A stretch of DNA of 64,000 bases, taken from Roseibium sp. Sym1 (GTDB taxonomy: Bacteria; Pseudomonadota; Alphaproteobacteria; Rhizobiales; Stappiaceae). Shown here one piece after another: positions 60,748 to 64,000 of this stretch (positions within the stretch are counted from its first letter, which is position 1; each line of letters starts with the position of its first letter). The stretch covers positions 128,103 to 192,102 of the forward strand of contig NZ_CP114787.1 of assembly GCF_027359675.1 (NCBI RefSeq), read 5' to 3'. The notes under the pieces are model-generated. The model had not been told where the DNA came from. It worked only from the letters and a program-made list of their open reading frames with translations, and ran no database searches. Both the position numbers and the translations under genes were made by a program.

Positions 60748-62172
60748 ATGTCTTTGATCACCATGTCGCAACATGAACTAAACCGGCTGGAAGCCATCCA
60801 GAAGATCCGCGATCGAAGATTGAGTATCGTTGACGCTGCCAGGCTTCTGAGCCTCAGCCGGAGCCAGGTCCATCGGCTCTTGCAGGCTTACGAGCGTGAC
60901 GGTGCCGCTGGTCTTGTTTCCGGCAAGCGTGGCCGTCCCAGCAACCGCCGTCACAGCGACGAGTTTCGCAATGCCGTCCTCGACCTGGTGCGCGAGCATT
61001 ATCACGACTTCGGTCCAACCCTGGCCCGTGAGAAGCTGCTTGAGCTTCATCAGATTGCCGTCGGCAAAGAGACCTTGCGCCAATGGATGACGGAAGCTGG
61101 TATTTGGAAGTCGCGGCGCGAACGCAAGCAGCGGATCTTTCAGCCGCGCGGCCGGCGCGATTGCCTCGGTGAACTCGTCCAGATCGATGGTTCGCATCAC
61201 TGGTGGCTCGAGAACCGCGGCCCCAAATGTGCCTTGCTCGTCTACATCGACGACGCGACCGGCAAGCTGCTACATCTGCGTTTTGCGTTATCCGAGAACA
61301 CCTTCGACTACCTCCTGGCAACTAAGGCCTATCTGGAACAATGGGGAAAGCCGCTTGCATTCTACAGCGACAAACACGGGGTTTTCCGGACCACACATGC
61401 GTCCGAGATGGACCGGACCAGCGGGCTAACGCAATTTGGCCGCGCTCTTTACGAGCTCAACATCGACATCATCTGCGCCAACACCCCGCAAGCCAAAGGC
61501 CGGGTCGAGCGCGCCAACAGAACTCTTCAGGACCGGCTGGTGAAGGAATTGCGTTTGCGCGGTATCAACACGCTTGAAGAGGCCAACGCTTTCGCTCCGG
61601 AATTCATCGCGGATTTTAACCACCGTTTTGGCAAGGAGCCGCGCAATCCGAAGGACATGCATCGCCCCTTGGCCGATCATGAGAACCTGGATGGCGCCAT
61701 GTGCCGGAAGGAGATCCGCACGGTGTCGCAGGCTCTGACGCTACGCTATGAGAAGGTGATTTTCATTCTGGATCCGACGGATTACGCCAAGACACTGCCC
61801 CGCCAGAAGGTGATCGTCTGCGACTATCCCGACGGCCGCCTGGAGATCATGCACGAGGGCACCCTTCTCCCGTACAGAACATTCGATACCTTGCGGTCAA
61901 TTCACAGAACCAGGGTTGTTGAGAACAAGCGGTTGGACGACATTCTGTCGGTTGTGGCCGAGATGCAGGAAGGCCGGGAGCAGCACCGGCGTCGGCATGG
62001 CCCCTCTCGTGCCGGTCAGAAGGACCACATGTTCGGCATCCCGGACGGCAGCGTGAGCAACGGCTATCAGAAGCGTGGCCGCAAGCCCGGACGCCGATCG
62101 GATTTCATGAATGATCCGGAAGTGAATGCTAGAAGGAAGAAGGCGCTGGCGAGGATAGAAGCGGCGGAGTGA
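60748..62172 (+). CDS. ISNCY-family DDE transposase
   Basis: 474 aa from ATG 60748 (60763 is also possible). The helix-turn-helix region is 'LSIVDAARLLSLSRSQVHRL' then LQAYERDGAAGLVSGKRGRP. The integrase core has 'ELVQIDGSHHWWLENRGPKC' (first Asp), 'LAFYSDKHGVFRTTHASEMD' (second Asp) and 'TPQAKGRVERANRTLQDRLV' (Glu). The C-terminus is basic. The DDE triad is complete and the frame unbroken, so the element may be active. A 173-bp AT-richer stretch to 62345 has no gene. Confidence 0.9.
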   Translation: MSLITMSQHELNRLEAIQKIRDRRLSIVDAARLLSLSRSQVHRLLQAYERDGAAGLVSGKRGRPSNRRHSDEFRNAVLDLVREHYHDFGPTLAREKLLELHQIAVGKETLRQWMTEAGIWKSRRERKQRIFQPRGRRDCLGELVQIDGSHHWWLENRGPKCALLVYIDDATGKLLHLRFALSENTFDYLLATKAYLEQWGKPLAFYSDKHGVFRTTHASEMDRTSGLTQFGRALYELNIDIICANTPQAKGRVERANRTLQDRLVKELRLRGINTLEEANAFAPEFIADFNHRFGKEPRNPKDMHRPLADHENLDGAMCRKEIRTVSQALTLRYEKVIFILDPTDYAKTLPRQKVIVCDYPDGRLEIMHEGTLLPYRTFDTLRSIHRTRVVENKRLDDILSVVAEMQEGREQHRRRHGPSRAGQKDHMFGIPDGSVSNGYQKRGRKPGRRSDFMNDPEVNARRKKALARIEAAE

Positions 62173-62345
62173 TCGGCCAATATCGGTCCCATCCTCTAAG
62201 TGATGCTACGCGCAGCTGGATATTGCAATGCACTATTTTCTGTATTGAGCACAGGTGGACAACCGCCCCAGCCGGGCGCAGAAAACGGGACGGCCTGGTA
62301 TCTTCGTTGAGATTTTCATTCAGTTTCAGCTGGATCGTCTTTGCT

Positions 62346-62517
62346 ATGAATAAGCTTCGAAAGTCTTGCACTGGTCCTGATCGTCCTCGTTAGTCCAGTC
62401 GGCGCGCAGTTGAGATATTGGTCAACTCGCAATATGGATGATGAACGCATAATCAGCTATCTGAATAATATGGATGCGCTCGTTCAGAAAGCACAGGCGA
62501 GCAAGAATACCGAATGA
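62346..62517 (+). pseudogene. Small exported-protein ORF with a probable frameshift
   Basis: The frame ending at 62517 reads 'LALVLIVLVSPVGAQLRYWS' and then 'NMDDERIISYLNNMDALVQK', which looks like a signal peptide plus a short helical body, but it has no start codon after the stop at 62347. An ATG at 62346 (MNKLRKS) lies in another frame, so a one-base indel near 62360 would restore a 57-aa protein. Its stop overlaps the next start as ATGA, which argues that it was once a real coupled gene. Confidence 0.4.
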
Positions 62518-62894
62518 GCTGGAACCTTCGCGATTGGGCACGGATCATAAAGCGCGACGTCGCTGCTCTTTGCAGCGCGAGCCGAGATCCGCGTGTTCCG
62601 TGGTACGCGAAGGCCCTCGCCATTGTCGTTGCTGGCTATGCCCTTTCCCCCATTGACCTAATCCCCGACTTCATACCCGTACTTGGTTACCTGGATGATG
62701 TCGTGCTTCTGCCGCTCGGTATTTATTTCGTCATTAAGCTCATTCCACCCGAGATCATGGCGGAGCACCGGGAACTAGCAGCCGCTGCCGCCGAACGACC
62801 GGTTAGCCGTATCGCTGCCGCGATTATCATCGCATGCTGGGTTGTGGCATTTGCTCTTACGATTTGGTTCTTGCACGGTTACTTTTCCACATAG
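62514..62894 (+). CDS. YkvA-like membrane protein (DUF1232)
   Basis: 126 aa. The signature 'YALSPIDLIPDFIPVLGYLD' followed by DVVLLPLGIYFVIKLIP defines the DUF1232/YkvA family. Two to three membrane helices are predicted, the last near the C-terminus ('AAAIIIACWVVAFALTIWFL'). The function of the family is unknown. It overlaps the degenerate small ORF by 4 bp and lies 27 bp before the DUF1194 gene. Confidence 0.85.
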   Translation: MSWNLRDWARIIKRDVAALCSASRDPRVPWYAKALAIVVAGYALSPIDLIPDFIPVLGYLDDVVLLPLGIYFVIKLIPPEIMAEHRELAAAAAERPVSRIAAAIIIACWVVAFALTIWFLHGYFST

Positions 62895-62921
62895 CATTCA
62901 GACACAGCTTGGAGCATCGCT

Positions 62922-63767
62922 ATGACCGACCGCGCCAGAGGAACAGCCGCCAGAAAAGAAAAGCAAAAACACCGCCTCTATCAGGCGCGAACAGCCGCAT
63001 TAACCGTTGCCCTAGGTGCAGTCCTGTCTGTCCAGTCACAGAGGGCTCAATCAGAACCAATTCCGGTGGATGTGCAATTGGTTTTGGCGGTGGACGTATC
63101 GAGTTCGATGAGCCGTGAAGAGCTCGAAATCCAGCGCTCGGGATATGTCGCTGCGATTAAAGACCCGCTTTTTGTAACAGCGATCCAACTTGGAGCGACC
63201 GGCAGGATTGCCGTTGCCTATGTGGAATGGGCCGGACCCGACTTTCAAGTCCTCACTATGCCATGGCAGATAATCGACAATTCGGAAACAGCGCAGCGCT
63301 TCGCAGATGACCTTGCGGCCAAGCCGCTGACAGGAGGAACCGACACTTCCATTTCCAAAGCATTGCTTTTTTCGGCATCGCTCCTCTCGAAATCGTCCTA
63401 TCAGGCCATGCGCAAAGTCATCGATGTTTCCGGCGACGGGCCGAATACTACTGGGCCATACATCGTGCCAACTCGTGACGCCGTGATCGCTGAGGGGATT
63501 ACGATCAACGCGCTGCCTTTGCTTCTCAATCCCGCTCCGTCGGAGATATCCGGTGAGGTGGAACTCATGCGCTATTTTGAGAGCTGTGTTATTGGCGGTC
63601 CTGGCGCATTCGCCTTTCCAGTTCGCAACACGGACGGTCTCGTTGCAGGGATTAAGCGCAAGCTCATTTTGGAAGTCGCTTCGGCCGGACCACATTTAGT
63701 GACCGTTTCGGCATCAGATTGGACTTCAGCCGATTGCAGAGTTGGGCAAAGAGAATTCTACGAATGA
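62922..63767 (+). CDS. DUF1194 protein with von Willebrand A-like fold, exported
   Basis: 281 aa. A signal-like helix ('ALTVALGAVLSVQSQRAQSE') precedes the domain. 'LVLAVDVSSSMSREELEIQR' has the DxSxS metal-ion-dependent adhesion motif, and 'LTGGTDTSISKALLFSASLL' supplies the Thr ligand; 'KVIDVSGDGPNTTG' gives the third Asp. DUF1194 proteins are periplasmic or secreted with unknown roles and are common in Rhizobiales and Rhodobacterales. The N-terminus is unusually basic before the signal helix. Confidence 0.85.
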   Translation: MTDRARGTAARKEKQKHRLYQARTAALTVALGAVLSVQSQRAQSEPIPVDVQLVLAVDVSSSMSREELEIQRSGYVAAIKDPLFVTAIQLGATGRIAVAYVEWAGPDFQVLTMPWQIIDNSETAQRFADDLAAKPLTGGTDTSISKALLFSASLLSKSSYQAMRKVIDVSGDGPNTTGPYIVPTRDAVIAEGITINALPLLLNPAPSEISGEVELMRYFESCVIGGPGAFAFPVRNTDGLVAGIKRKLILEVASAGPHLVTVSASDWTSADCRVGQREFYE

Positions 63768-63949
63768 ACTCAAATCGTTCATTCCAAGATGCTATGCACC
63801 TTCAAAATCTTTCAAGATGGCCCGCATTACGAGTTCGGGCTGACAAAGTCCGAATAGGTCCTCAATCACCCGCCCCCTCACCTCCCTTGCAACCCGGCCC
63901 AGCCGGTCGGATCGGGGGCTGGCCGCTTCAGCGAGCGGCAAAGTCTGAC

Positions 63950-63990
63950 TGTCGCATTTCTATCGGGCTAGCGACGTCGCGTTTCTAAAC
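63950..63990 (+). repeat. Terminal repeat related to the left end of the ISNCY-type element
   Basis: TGTCGCATTTCTATCGGG (from 63950) and CGTCGCGTTTCTAAACAG (from 63975) repeat the two-motif pattern of 60625-60668 in the opposite orientation, also 25 bp apart. The rest of 63768-63949 shows no gene. Confidence 0.6.
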
Positions 63991-64000
63991 AGCTTTGACA

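Larger units (their letters stand above)
60625..64000 (+). mobile_element. Candidate cargo-carrying ISNCY-type element, right end at the window edge
   Basis: The segment is bounded by inverted, related terminal repeats (60625-60668 and 63950-63990). It contains the transposase, a degenerate small ORF, a YkvA-like gene and a DUF1194 gene, all on the plus strand. No second terminal repeat is seen directly after the transposase stop (62172). Either the element carries the extra genes, or the right-hand repeat belongs to a second copy starting beyond the window. The last bases of the true right end are not visible. Confidence 0.5.

Overview
The window looks like part of a large repABC plasmid (or chromid) of a high-GC alphaproteobacterium, probably in or near the Rhodobacterales or Rhizobiales. 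The grounds are a complete repABC replication/partition unit, a rhizobial-type trbBCDEJKLFGHI conjugation operon with a TraR-type regulator, and dense acyl-CoA catabolic operons. No rRNA, tRNA or CRISPR array was seen.

Region 1 (1-39466) is an acyl-CoA catabolic island of about 33 genes. It opens with a truncated SDR gene, then a TetR regulator leading an operon for a biotin-dependent acyl-CoA carboxylase (both subunits), a methylglutaconyl-CoA-hydratase-like crotonase and an isovaleryl/citronellyl-CoA-dehydrogenase-like flavoprotein. A bioY (biotin uptake) gene at its end is broken by an IS3-family remnant. Next come a CaiB/BaiF CoA-transferase plus acyl-CoA dehydrogenase pair; a long operon of SDR, LivG, acyl-CoA ligase, LivH, LivM, LivF, two tandem periplasmic binding proteins, two crotonases and EtfBA ending at a strong terminator; an independent HxlR/quinone-reductase-like divergent pair; a lone acyl-CoA dehydrogenase; and two CoA-transferase genes divergent from a DUF35 / thiolase-like / MaoC / CoA-transferase / transglutaminase-like / MaoC / two-subunit acyl-CoA dehydrogenase / crotonase / PaaK-like operon. 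Six copies of a CTAACAnnTGTTAG-type palindrome lie 20-45 bp before the operon starts, so I infer that the TetR protein controls a single dispersed regulon. The implied scheme is uptake of a branched or cyclic carboxylic acid, CoA activation or CoA transfer, repeated dehydrogenation with electrons passing to EtfAB, hydration, a retro-aldol or thiolytic step, and carboxylation of a beta-methyl intermediate. The substrate cannot be read from sequence. A HTD2-like hydratase and CitE-like lyase pair closes the island.

Region 2 (39642-41430) is a scrapyard: an IS5-family remnant fused to an IS3-family remnant, a winged-helix gene fragment and the 3' end of guaA.

Region 3 (41555-56555) is the plasmid backbone: traR, trbI to trbB on the minus strand, a control region with two 18-bp tra-box-like palindromes, then repA, three parS sites spaced exactly 58 bp apart, repB, a probable counter-transcript RNA and repC on the plus strand. 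No relaxase, coupling protein or AHL synthase gene is in the window.

Region 4 (56340-64000) is accessory plasmid DNA: a small hypothetical gene, a serine resolvase, a DUF1612/HTH protein, a GHKL ATPase whose end is cut by a mobile element, and an ISNCY-type transposase followed by a YkvA-like (DUF1232) and a DUF1194 gene. Related inverted ends at 60634-60666 and 63950-63990 suggest these genes travel as cargo of one element.
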